From NCBI GenBank assembly GCA_964342855.1, contig CAYFIB010000002.1:87973-151972 (forward strand): DNA of 64,000 bases. Direction: 5' to 3'. Source of the DNA: JBCBJX01 sp964342855 (GTDB taxonomy: Bacteria; Pseudomonadota; Alphaproteobacteria; Caulobacterales; Parvularculaceae). Made by a program: the position numbers and the translations under genes. Of this stretch, positions 17,336 through 25,261 are shown one piece after another (the stretch's first letter is position 1; each line of letters starts with the position of its first letter). A model generated the notes under the pieces. It searched no databases and was not told where the DNA came from. It worked only from the letters and a program-made list of their open reading frames with translations.

Positions 17336-18847
17336 CTACACGTAGCGATCGAAGCCGCCAGGCTTCGGTCGCGCGTAGTCGCCGTCCTTATCGATCGCGC
17401 GCGAGCTCTCCGGTGCGCTGTAGTCGCGCCGCGCGGCCCGTCCGAACTCGAGAGGACCTCGTCCTATCGACGAGGCGTCCGGTTTAGGCGCGGCGTCCGC
17501 CGTCGCCGCGCGCGCCCTCGCCGATGACCGCTCTAGCGCGGCGGTTTCGCGCTTTTCGATGAGGTCGAGCGCCCGGGCGCGCCGGTCGAACTCCGCGGCC
17601 TGCAAACGCTTTCGTTCTTCAAGGTCACGGCGCTCCGCCTCCGCCTGAGCGGCGTGCTCGCGTTCGAGACGGTGAAACCGATCATCCGCGCGACGATCAA
17701 GACGCTCCTGAAATTGCGTGCGGAGATACTGATAACCGGTCGCCCGCGCGAGAACGCCCCACAATCCCTTGGGATCGCGCCGACGCCGCTCCTCCTCGAG
17801 GGCCCGGCGTTCGGCCTCATAGGCCTCTCGCCGCGCATCCTGTTCCTTGGCGATGCGGGCTTGAAGCGCCTCTTGCTCCTTCTCAAGGCGCGCAGCCTGC
17901 GCGGCCCGTTCAGCGAGGAGCGCCGCGCGACGCGTTTCCTGCGCCTGTCGGAGGGCTTCTTGGTCCTCGGCGCGCGCTTGGGGCCCGGCGTCCGGCGCCT
18001 GCCTCGCGCGCCGCTCGGCCATGATCGCCTGTGCGTCCTCGACCGACGGCAGATCATCGGGCCCGAAGGCGGGGCCAAGGAACTCGCGCACCGTGCGCAC
18101 CCGAACGGATCGATCGTCGATGAGGCGCGCGAGCGCGTTCGTTCCGCCGAAGGCGTCGACGACGACATAGTCGCGCCGCCCGGTCGCTAGGAGAAAGCCG
18201 CCGTCTTCGAGCGAGCGGACGAACGAGGCGGGCGTGTCCCGGCGGTCCCAGAGGTCGGTGATGGCGGCGCGTCGGTCCGCAAGGCTGACGCCGGTTTCGA
18301 GGCGGCGCGCCGCGTCATAGGCGCTCTCCTGGGCGCCGCGATGAACCTCGCGGCGCGCCCAGTCCTCATAGCCCTTCGGAAGCGGGAGATCATGGTCCCG
18401 GGCGAAGGCGCGGGTCGCCTCCATGAGCTTGGACCGGTCGAAGGCGATGGGAATGGCGCGCTCCTTCTCCGTATCGATCCGTGACCAGACCACGTGGGCG
18501 TGTTCGCGGACCGCGCCCGTTCGATCTTCCTTTTCGTGGAAGACGACGGCGCGCGGCTGGCCGGCGAGACCAAGCGCCGCCTCGACGCGATCGATATAAT
18601 CGTCATACTGATCGCGCGTGAGGCGTCCGTAGACGTGCTGCGCCGGGTTTATCGAGAGGCTGTAGAGATAGTTCCGGCACCGCGAGAGCGCGCGGGCCTC
18701 GGCCTCCCACTCGGAGAACGCGCCGTGAAGGTCTGAAGCGACGGCGCCGCGGACATGTTCGATGCGGATGGTTTCGTTGTCGCAGGCGTTCATGAGGTGC
18801 GTCGCGAGATCCGCGCCGCCTCCCCGTTGAGAGCCGAAGGGGATCAG
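17336..18847 (-). CDS. Relaxase (MobA/VirD2-like)
   Basis: About 503 residues. An N-terminal relaxase domain (about 1-250) has the family opening GSQRGG, a candidate catalytic-tyrosine region (NYLYSLSINPAQH) and the metal-binding motif EHAHVVWSRID (HxH). Residues about 300-470 form a charged coiled coil rich in Glu, Arg and Ala. The homologous N-terminus aligns with a CTG codon at 18847 that overlaps the mobC stop (CTGA) and follows GGAGGAAGAG, so CTG is the probable start; the first in-frame ATG (in LMNACDNE) would cut about 19 residues. It nicks oriT to start transfer of the island. The MobC partner is directly upstream. Confidence 0.85.
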   Translation of the reverse strand: MIPFGSQRGGGADLATHLMNACDNETIRIEHVRGAVASDLHGAFSEWEAEARALSRCRNYLYSLSINPAQHVYGRLTRDQYDDYIDRVEAALGLAGQPRAVVFHEKEDRTGAVREHAHVVWSRIDTEKERAIPIAFDRSKLMEATRAFARDHDLPLPKGYEDWARREVHRGAQESAYDAARRLETGVSLADRRAAITDLWDRRDTPASFVRSLEDGGFLLATGRRDYVVVDAFGGTNALARLIDDRSVRVRTVREFLGPAFGPDDLPSVEDAQAIMAERRARQAPDAGPQARAEDQEALRQAQETRRAALLAERAAQAARLEKEQEALQARIAKEQDARREAYEAERRALEEERRRRDPKGLWGVLARATGYQYLRTQFQERLDRRADDRFHRLEREHAAQAEAERRDLEERKRLQAAEFDRRARALDLIEKRETAALERSSARARAATADAAPKPDASSIGRGPLEFGRAARRDYSAPESSRAIDKDGDYARPKPGGFDRYV

Positions 18848-19155
18848 CTCTTCCTCCCAAGGGCGCCCATGAGCGCGGTTCGGAGTTCGAGGAGCGCGTC
18901 GCGCGCCTCGACGAGGGCGCGCGGATCGCCGTGATCGAGACGGCGCAGTTGATCGGCGATGTCGCTCGCACGGCGAAGGAGCTTTGCAAGGAGCCGCGTC
19001 TCCGCGGGGCGATGGCGCGTGCGGCCGAAAACGCACTCGGCGATGAAGGCGTTCGCCGAGAGCCCGGAGGCGTCCACCATGCGCTCGAACTCCGCGCGCC
19101 GGGATTTCGGCGGGCGGAACGAAACGGGCGGATTGGCGTCCGGCGTCTTCGCCAT
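18844..19155 (-). CDS. Mobilisation protein MobC-like
   Basis: 103 residues starting at ATG 19155, with an excellent AAGGAGG seven bases upstream. VSFRPPKSRRAEFERMV and GLSANAFIAECVFGR form a ribbon-helix-helix-type DNA-binding region, typical of relaxosome accessory proteins (MobC/MbeC). A basic C-terminal helix region follows. It binds oriT and helps the relaxase nick. The stop overlaps the relaxase start by a few bases, so the two are coupled. Confidence 0.8.
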   Translation of the reverse strand: MAKTPDANPPVSFRPPKSRRAEFERMVDASGLSANAFIAECVFGRTRHRPAETRLLAKLLRRASDIADQLRRLDHGDPRALVEARDALLELRTALMGALGRKS

Positions 19156-19520
19156 GCAGGCCTCCTTCTTGGTTCTTTTCTCCTCGCACGCGCTCGCGCG
19201 CGGCGTTCCTTGCGTTTCGCCGGGGATCCAAGGGGCGGGCGCGCGCTCCCCCTGGTCGCATGAACGGGCGATCCCGTTCCCCAGAGTCGAGGGGCGGGGA
19301 GGCTCCTCGCGCAGTTCAGCGGCGCAACGCTGATCGCGGGGTTCCAAGGGGTCGGTTCGACAACCCTCCTTGGTCGCAGTCCGCCGGCGACGGAGGCGGG
19401 TCGTTCGGCGCTGCTCGATGCAGGGTCCGGACGACGTTATGCGCTTGGCGAGCGCGTCCCGAAGGGGCGCGAGAGCCTTAGCGCGTCAAAAGGGGGGAGC
19501 ATCGGGGGGAGTTTCCCCCC

Positions 19521-19560
19521 ACAAGGTGCGCGACTACAGTCGCACACCTTGTAAACGTCC
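19521..19560. other. Candidate origin of transfer (oriT)
   Basis: ACAAGGTGCGCGACT and AGTCGCACACCTTGT (19521-19535 with 19538-19552) form a 15-bp inverted repeat with one mismatch and a 2-base loop, followed by AAACGTCCGCC. A long inverted repeat beside a nic site upstream of mobC-relaxase genes is the classic oriT layout. The exact nick cannot be read from sequence alone. The rest of 19156-19847 has no gene seen. Confidence 0.55.
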
Positions 19561-19847
19561 GCCTTAGGGTTCCTCCGCTTACTTTCCATATTACGCGGCA
19601 TTCATTAAGATTTGTATAAGGAACAAACTGCATTCGTTCAACGGCCGATAGACCATGTCCGCGCCGATGTTTTCGTCCGGCCAAGGCTTTGATTTTTACT
19701 TCGCCTGACTGAGCCCCGTCTTATCGCCGCGCCTACCTTCTTTGCGAGGAGGCCGTGAGGAACGCCTCGGCGTTTCCATGGGATTTGCGTCGGAGACGGG
19801 TGCGGCAGCGCCTTGCGTCACAGACTTTAGGGAAAAGGAGATCCACC

Positions 19848-20273
19848 ATGCCGAAGATCGGCGAATTCACTGAAACGGAGTTCGGCTTTTCCGGCGCGAT
19901 CCGAACGCGCGAGGGACGGTCCGAGGTCAATCTTGTCACCAACGACGCGGGTCATGAGGGCGGTCCGGACTATACGGCCCGCGCCCCCAACGGCGCTGAG
20001 GTCGGGGCAGGCTGGAACAAAGTGTCCGCCAAGACGGGCAATCCGTACGTGCGCGTCAGCATCGATGACGTGACGCTGCCTCAGAAGATCCAGGCGAACC
20101 TCGTGCGCGAGGCGTCAGGGGCCTGGGGGCTCATCTGGAATCGCGAGAACGACCGCGGGCCCTCTTCGGAGGCGCAGGCTCAGCCTCAGCGCGAGGCGGA
20201 TCAGACCAATGGCGGCCGCCACGGGCCTCGGAAGGAAGATCGCTCTCAACGGTCCCAGCCCCGCGAGCGCTGA
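19848..20273 (+). CDS. DUF736 family protein
   Basis: 141 residues starting at ATG 19848 with GGAAAAGGAG just upstream. The opening PKIGEFTETEFGFSGAIRT and the later GAEVGAGWNK match DUF736, a small protein very common beside relaxase and antirestriction genes on alphaproteobacterial plasmids and integrative elements. Its role is unproven; a single-stranded-DNA or regulatory function has been guessed for the family. The C-terminal 40 residues are charged and low-complexity. Followed by a terminator. Confidence 0.75.
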   Translation: MPKIGEFTETEFGFSGAIRTREGRSEVNLVTNDAGHEGGPDYTARAPNGAEVGAGWNKVSAKTGNPYVRVSIDDVTLPQKIQANLVREASGAWGLIWNRENDRGPSSEAQAQPQREADQTNGGRHGPRKEDRSQRSQPRER

Positions 20274-20305
20274 CGAAGCCCGCGACGCGAGGCGCTGAAT
20301 GAGAG

Positions 20306-20330
20306 AAGGTCGGGGTTTCCCGGCCTTTTT
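20306..20330 (+). terminator. Rho-independent terminator after DUF736 gene
   Basis: AAGGTCGGG pairs with CCCGGCCTT around a short GTTT loop and is followed by a T-run. It separates the DUF736 gene from the coupling protein gene. Confidence 0.75.
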
Positions 20331-20389
20331 CATGGGCGACGTCCGCCCGGATTTCCGTAACCTCACTTCTCCAAGCGCGGGAGGCGCTC

Positions 20390-21922
20390 ATGGCGAAATC
20401 AGATCCGTTCGGCGACTTGATGAGCGGCGTGCCGCGGGGCGTCGCGACCAAGTTCCTGAAGGACCAGCTTCCGCCTCAGGCGCGGTGGATGAACCCGGAG
20501 GATATCGCCCGCCATCCTCTCCTCGCCTACGACCCCGACGATCCCGGCGGCAAGATCCTCATCGGCCGCATCGGCGAGCGGCTTCTCGGCATCGAAGACA
20601 ACCGGCACATGATGACGGTCGCCGGCTCGCGTTCCGGAAAGTCCGTCGGCGTCATAAGCAATCTTCTCTTCTATGACGGGTCGACCTTTTGCATCGACCC
20701 GAAGGGCGAGCTCGCAAGCGTGACGGCCCGCCGTCGCCGGGAGCTTGGCCAGAAGGTGTTCGTGCTCGACCCGTTCAAGCGCGCCAAAGGCGCCGCGGCG
20801 GGGATGCGGGCGCGGTACAACCCGCTTTCGGTTCTGACCGCCGAGAACCCGTTTCTCATCGAGGACGCCGTTCAGATCACCGACGCCTTGATCGTCCGCT
20901 CGAAGGAAGAGCGCGATCCCCATTGGAACGAGAGCGCGGCGGCGCTCATCTCGGGGCTCATGCTCTATGTCGCTCTCGGCGACGACGTCGAGGACGCCCG
21001 CCGGCATCTCGGAACCGTCCGTACCCTCATCCGCAACGCCCTCAATACCGACGACGCCGGCAAGTACGCCGTCCCGAAACGCGTCCTCGCGGCCGCCGAT
21101 CGGCTGGCCTCGGACGGCTTTGAGGACGACGCGGCCGCCATCGAAGGCGCGGTGCGCGGGTTCTACGACAAGCCGGAGAACGAGCGGGGAAGCGTTCTGT
21201 CCACGGCGAACCGGCACACCCAGTTCCTCGATTATCGGTCCATGCGGGACGTGCTCGCCGGCCATGATTTCGATCTGAGGGACCTGAAGCGGGATCCGGA
21301 CGGGCTCTCGGTCTATCTCTGCCTGCCGGCGATGCGCATGGGCATGTGCAATCGCTGGCTTCGGCTGATGATCAACCAGCTCCTCGACGCCATGGAGCGT
21401 GAGGAGACGAGGCCCGCGGCGCCGGTGCTCGCCTGCCTCGACGAGTTTCCGGTGCTCGGCCCCATGACCGCCCTGCAGGACGCCGCGGGGCAGGTCGCCT
21501 CCTTCGGGGTGAAGCTCTGGGTGATCCTGCAGGACTGGGGGCAGGGTCAGAGCCTCTACGGCGATCGGTGGGAATCCTTCGCGGCGAACTCCGGGGTGTT
21601 CCAGGCCTTCGGGAACACCGACGTCATGACGACGGAGTATCTGTCGCGTCGGCTTGGGGAGACCCGGGTTCTCGCCACGCGCAAGGCCGAAGCCGGGCCC
21701 CAGGAACGCGCCAAGGGGCTGTCGGGGCGAACCGAGGACGCTCAATCCTTCAGCCTCATGTCTCCAGACGAGATCCGCCGGGTGTTCGGCCGGGAGGACG
21801 AGCTGCGCCGGCAGATGGTGATCTGGGGCCGGTACAATCCGATGGTTCTTCAGCGGGTGGAGTACTACGACCCGTCCGCGCCGACCTGGACGGTGTTTCA
21901 GGGGACGTTCGACACCCCCTGA
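20390..21922 (+). CDS. Type IV coupling protein, TraG/VirD4-like
   Basis: 510 residues starting at ATG 20390 with GGGAGG upstream. A Walker A motif AGSRSGKSVGV lies near residue 84, the DPKGEL segment near 104, and the Walker B-like LACLDEFPVLGPM near 350; QDWGQGQSLYG and an F-G-N-T-D segment follow, as in TraG/VirD4. These ATPases dock the relaxase-DNA complex to a secretion channel. Family members usually begin with two membrane helices; no hydrophobic N-terminus is visible here, so it may belong to the soluble type found on mobilisable elements or act with a host system. No mating-pair genes are near. Confidence 0.85.
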   Translation: MAKSDPFGDLMSGVPRGVATKFLKDQLPPQARWMNPEDIARHPLLAYDPDDPGGKILIGRIGERLLGIEDNRHMMTVAGSRSGKSVGVISNLLFYDGSTFCIDPKGELASVTARRRRELGQKVFVLDPFKRAKGAAAGMRARYNPLSVLTAENPFLIEDAVQITDALIVRSKEERDPHWNESAAALISGLMLYVALGDDVEDARRHLGTVRTLIRNALNTDDAGKYAVPKRVLAAADRLASDGFEDDAAAIEGAVRGFYDKPENERGSVLSTANRHTQFLDYRSMRDVLAGHDFDLRDLKRDPDGLSVYLCLPAMRMGMCNRWLRLMINQLLDAMEREETRPAAPVLACLDEFPVLGPMTALQDAAGQVASFGVKLWVILQDWGQGQSLYGDRWESFAANSGVFQAFGNTDVMTTEYLSRRLGETRVLATRKAEAGPQERAKGLSGRTEDAQSFSLMSPDEIRRVFGREDELRRQMVIWGRYNPMVLQRVEYYDPSAPTWTVFQGTFDTP

Positions 21923-21944
21923 AACGGTTCTTAGCGCAGTCTGA

Positions 21945-22760
21945 TCATTCAGCCGCGATCGAGCGGGTCTCGAGAGCATCGACTCGCCGCAAGAGCGGCA
22001 GGACCGAGCCGACGAGCCCCGCGGTCTCGACCCATTTCATGTCGGCGGTCCCGTCCGGAGTCTTCAGGGTGAGCCCGGTGCAGGCGGTCCGTCGACCGTC
22101 CGTCTCGCGGATGCGCCACCGGAGGGCGTCCGCGGTCCAGACCTCGCCCGAGGCGAGCCCAAAGACGCGGCCGTCCTCTTCAGAGAAGACCGCGAAGGCG
22201 TCCTCGACGCTGTAAGCGTCGAAGGCGAGGGTGGACGCACGACCGAGAAGCGCCGCGTGCGTTTCGTCGTCTTCACGGTGGTAGTCGATGACGATGATCC
22301 GTGCACGGAAGGCGGGATCATCGTTCGTCAGGTGGACCTGGGCGAGGACCTTCCGCAGGCCGAAAGAGGTCTCCATGGAGCCGAAGAACAGTCCGTCGAT
22401 CAGGTAGCGTAGCCGATCCGGATCGCCGAAGCCGACGCCCCATTGAGGGGCGACGGACATGTCGGCCTCGTGAGACCGGATGAGCGTTTCAACGGCGTAC
22501 CCGTGCTGATGGACGAAGCGCACGAGCTGTCTGAAACGGTCCGCGCCGAGGCGGGTTCTCTTGCGGAGCCCGGTCTTGCGTGAAACCGATCCTACGAGTT
22601 GCGACCACAAGGCGTTATCGTCGACGCCATGATCGCCGTCCGCGTCCGGATCCGCCATCATGTCGTTGTACATGACGCTGAGGCCGAGCCCGTTCGCCCG
22701 ATAAAGCGCCATGAACAGCATTGAAGCCGCAAAGGCGATGGCCTGCTGTTTCCAATTCAT
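21945..22760 (-). CDS. Hypothetical protein
   Basis: 271 residues, not recognised. Start chosen at ATG 22760 (MNWKQQAIAF) because GGGAGG lies at the right distance; an ATG at 22784 would add eight residues. An N-terminal hydrophobic segment (AFAASMLFMALY) suggests a membrane anchor. The rest is soluble and acidic with no clear motif. It converges on the coupling protein gene with only 22 bp between stops. A structured inverted repeat (22848-22927) lies about 90 bases upstream. Confidence 0.65.
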   Translation of the reverse strand: MNWKQQAIAFAASMLFMALYRANGLGLSVMYNDMMADPDADGDHGVDDNALWSQLVGSVSRKTGLRKRTRLGADRFRQLVRFVHQHGYAVETLIRSHEADMSVAPQWGVGFGDPDRLRYLIDGLFFGSMETSFGLRKVLAQVHLTNDDPAFRARIIVIDYHREDDETHAALLGRASTLAFDAYSVEDAFAVFSEEDGRVFGLASGEVWTADALRWRIRETDGRRTACTGLTLKTPDGTADMKWVETAGLVGSVLPLLRRVDALETRSIAAE

Positions 22761-22847
22761 CACGGGGCCTCCCGCGATGAACATCGCTCGTTTGGTTTAA
22801 TCCGTGTCGTCGTCGTCATCTCACCTTCCCTTCGCATGAAGTCAAAG

Positions 22848-22927
22848 GCGAGGCCGGGTCCCCGATTGACATCCCGGGCGCCATGTGCGCGAAGGGGGAT
22901 GTCGCGAGCGCGGTTCGCCGGCCTCGC
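22848..22927. promoter_or_regulatory. Nested inverted repeats upstream of a minus-strand gene
   Basis: GCGAGGCCGG (22848-22857) and CCGGCCTCGC (22918-22927) form a perfect 10-bp outer stem. GACATCC and GGATGTC form a 7-bp inner stem. The structure lies about 90 bases upstream of the gene starting at 22760, so it could be a 5' leader or operator. The rest of 22761-23503 is mixed, partly AT-rich DNA with no gene I can support. Confidence 0.4.
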
Positions 22928-23503
22928 GGCGCTGCTACAGCGGACGGCGATGGGAAGTTGCCGCTTCCCTTGGACTTCGCCGTCCGCGACCGCCTCCCCC
23001 AGATGAGCGGCCATCTCGTAGTAGAAACCGTTTTCCGAAAAACGCCACTAGCGGAATGATGCGAATCAGCCGGACCGAAGGCGACGCACCGTTCTGCTGC
23101 ATCGCGGCGCCGTCGAACTTCCGCAAATCAGATGACGGATGGACCTGTCTGTAGCGAAGAGCGTATCTCCCTAGGGATCCGCCGTATGCTGCTAATCGCG
23201 CGCGATAATACACTCAGCAGCCCGTCTTTAAATCGGCATGTTGTTGTAATTAATATGAAAATTCGAGCATCAACGAAGCGTCGGCGGCGGTCGATCGATG
23301 CGCTGAGTTCGTCTCGAAAGGGTCGGACGACTAAGGAGGCAATGCCGGCGTGCCGACCATAGAGCGCCAGATATGCGCTTCAAAAAAATCGCTCTACGCA
23401 GGAAATTTTTCACTTGGAAAAGTCGGAAATCTCGCCCTTAGAATGGAATGTTCGGAGGAAAAATTCCGATTAGAGGACCAGTTTCGGACGACGAGGCCAG
23501 CGA

Positions 23504-24433
23504 ATGGTGAAAGACCCGACGAGCACCGGAGAGCTTAATGACGCTGAAACCCGCGCCTTACGGACCCTGATCGACTATGCGGCGGCGCGTAAGATTCTCA
23601 ATCGTCAAACCATGCTGGACGCCTGCGGGATGAGCGCGAAGGCGCTGTCTGACCTCTACCAGCGTAAGTCGAAGCAGCGTCAGAAGGACATCGTCCGATA
23701 TGTGAAGCGCGCCTTCGACGAGCACGGCGACGTGCTCGATCCCTGGATCAAGCCGGCTTACGCATTTTTGTTTCAGTCCGATCTCGTCGCCGAGGACGAC
23801 AGTTTCGCGGTCTTCGACAATGAGATCCGGTCGGCCGCGATGCTGACCGATAAGGACGTCGCCGAGTTTTGCGCCGAGTACGCGGGCCGTTATCGGTTTT
23901 TCCGGTTCTCCGCCCGGAAGCGTCGGACCGCCCGCCAGGGCGTCGAATACGACATGGTTTCGGGACGCTTCGAGATCACGCCGCCGGGGCCGGGCGGCGT
24001 CGCGCCGCGCTTCGCCGGCCGCTTCGGCGAGGCGGAGACCCTGGCGCATACGAACGAGCAGACGGAGCGCGGGGTCATCGTTCCTTTCGGCGACGCCTTC
24101 TGCTGCTTCGGAGTGGAGTACGGACCGGCCGTCCGCAAGCCGATCTACCTTTATTGTAAGAAGTCAGCGCCCGGCTCGGATTATTTCCGCGCGCTCGTCA
24201 CGCGCAAATACACCCGTCCCCGGGACGAGACGGGGACGGTCGACCAGGTCCTATCGTCCCGCGTCATCTATGTGCGTGAGGAACGGGTCCCGGAAGTCGT
24301 TCGGAACAGCGACATCAAATATCTTGAGGCTTCGGACATCAGGTTTCTAAAGACCGAGTTCGGGATCGATCCTGAAAGCCTGCGCAATACGGTTTCCGAT
24401 CGGGGGAGGAGCGTTCTCTTCCTCGAGGATTAG
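23504..24433 (+). CDS. Hypothetical protein, possible N-terminal HTH
   Basis: 309 residues, not recognised. Residues about 15-75 (TLIDYAAARKILNRQTML, DACGMSAKALSDLYQR) could be a helix-turn-helix. The central part is mixed, and no catalytic motif is evident. It leads a rightward group that continues with membrane proteins at 24520-27460. Codon use matches the neighbouring high-GC mobilisation genes. A weak start signal leaves the N-terminus uncertain by a few residues. Confidence 0.6.
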   Translation: MVKDPTSTGELNDAETRALRTLIDYAAARKILNRQTMLDACGMSAKALSDLYQRKSKQRQKDIVRYVKRAFDEHGDVLDPWIKPAYAFLFQSDLVAEDDSFAVFDNEIRSAAMLTDKDVAEFCAEYAGRYRFFRFSARKRRTARQGVEYDMVSGRFEITPPGPGGVAPRFAGRFGEAETLAHTNEQTERGVIVPFGDAFCCFGVEYGPAVRKPIYLYCKKSAPGSDYFRALVTRKYTRPRDETGTVDQVLSSRVIYVREERVPEVVRNSDIKYLEASDIRFLKTEFGIDPESLRNTVSDRGRSVLFLED

Positions 24434-24477
24434 ACGCTGCGAGGGGCAGGCGAGGAAAAGGCGCCCTCCCATTGTGA

Positions 24478-24519
24478 GAGATCCTCCTCGGCGCGCATCG
24501 CGCGCGAGAGGAGGATCTC
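24478..24519 (+). promoter_or_regulatory. Hairpin that masks the ribosome binding site
   Basis: GAGATCCTCCTC (24478-24489) and GAGGAGGATCTC (24508-24519) are perfectly complementary over 12 bp. The right arm contains the GGAGG ribosome binding site and abuts the ATG at 24520; the left arm contains TCCTCC, an exact anti-Shine-Dalgarno. A short GCGCG/CGCGC stem inside extends it. In RNA this would block initiation until opened, suggesting translational control. Confidence 0.6.
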
Positions 24520-25185
24520 ATGCTCGACCATCTCGGAAGACTTATCGGCGCGCCGCAGTCCAAGCTTCGGCCGCTGAAGGACGTCCACACGGAGGAGATT
24601 TCCGCGCTGGGGCCGAGGGGGGCGAAGGCCCGCAAATGGGCTGCGCGCCTCGTCGCCTTCGCGGCCAGCGTCAGCGCGATCGTCCTTCTCATCGAGCGGT
24701 GGCCGGTGCGGTGGGCGGATGTCGGCCTCGGGCTCAGCGCGGTCGTCGCCGCTTATGTCGCGAGCCTCATCCTGTTCGCGAGCCTCTTCCGGTGTCGGCG
24801 GACGATCACGTTTACTGACGACGCGGTGACGGTCAGCGCGCTCTTGTGGGACCGCGCCTTCGACCGCAACGTGCCGCTCAGCTTCGCGCTCCTCTCCCAT
24901 GATCTGGCGGAAATGGAAGCCGAACGCGTGAAGCGCGTTCAACAGGGGGCCCACAAGAACGGCCGCACGGCGCGCCGGCAGTACTTCTTCGCCAAGAGCT
25001 ATCACCTCGTCATCGAGCAGCTCGGCGAGCGCAAGGACGTGATGGCGATCTATGGGGAGAAGCGCGCGCTCGCCCTGCGCGCGCGTCTTCAGGCTCGCCT
25101 CGACACCCATGGCAAGAACATCGGCGTCGCGGTCAATCCGGACAAGGACTGGCCGGCCGCGACCGGCGAATTGCCGGCCGCCTGA
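24520..25185 (+). CDS. Unknown membrane protein with two helices
   Basis: 221 residues. Two hydrophobic segments at about 45-65 (RLVAFAASVSAIVLLI) and 72-95 (VGLGLSAVVAAYVASLILFA) are followed by a soluble C-terminal domain starting RRTITFTDDAVTVSALLWD. The pattern resembles PH-like membrane proteins, but no family is sure. The start is fixed by GAGGAGG, which is buried in a hairpin (see 24478-24519). Next gene in the group begins 76 bp downstream. Confidence 0.65.
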   Translation: MLDHLGRLIGAPQSKLRPLKDVHTEEISALGPRGAKARKWAARLVAFAASVSAIVLLIERWPVRWADVGLGLSAVVAAYVASLILFASLFRCRRTITFTDDAVTVSALLWDRAFDRNVPLSFALLSHDLAEMEAERVKRVQQGAHKNGRTARRQYFFAKSYHLVIEQLGERKDVMAIYGEKRALALRARLQARLDTHGKNIGVAVNPDKDWPAATGELPAA

Positions 25186-25261
25186 GCCGGCGAGGGGCCC
25201 GCGAGGAGCGGGCGCGTCGAGCCTCGATACCGTCCGTGTGAAGCGGCGCGCGAGGGGAGCC

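Noticed and set aside
20399..21979. A 526-codon open frame antisense to the coupling protein gene
   Set aside because: High GC gives long antisense frames; the plus-strand gene has clear ATPase motifs and a ribosome site, while the antisense protein has no recognisable domain.
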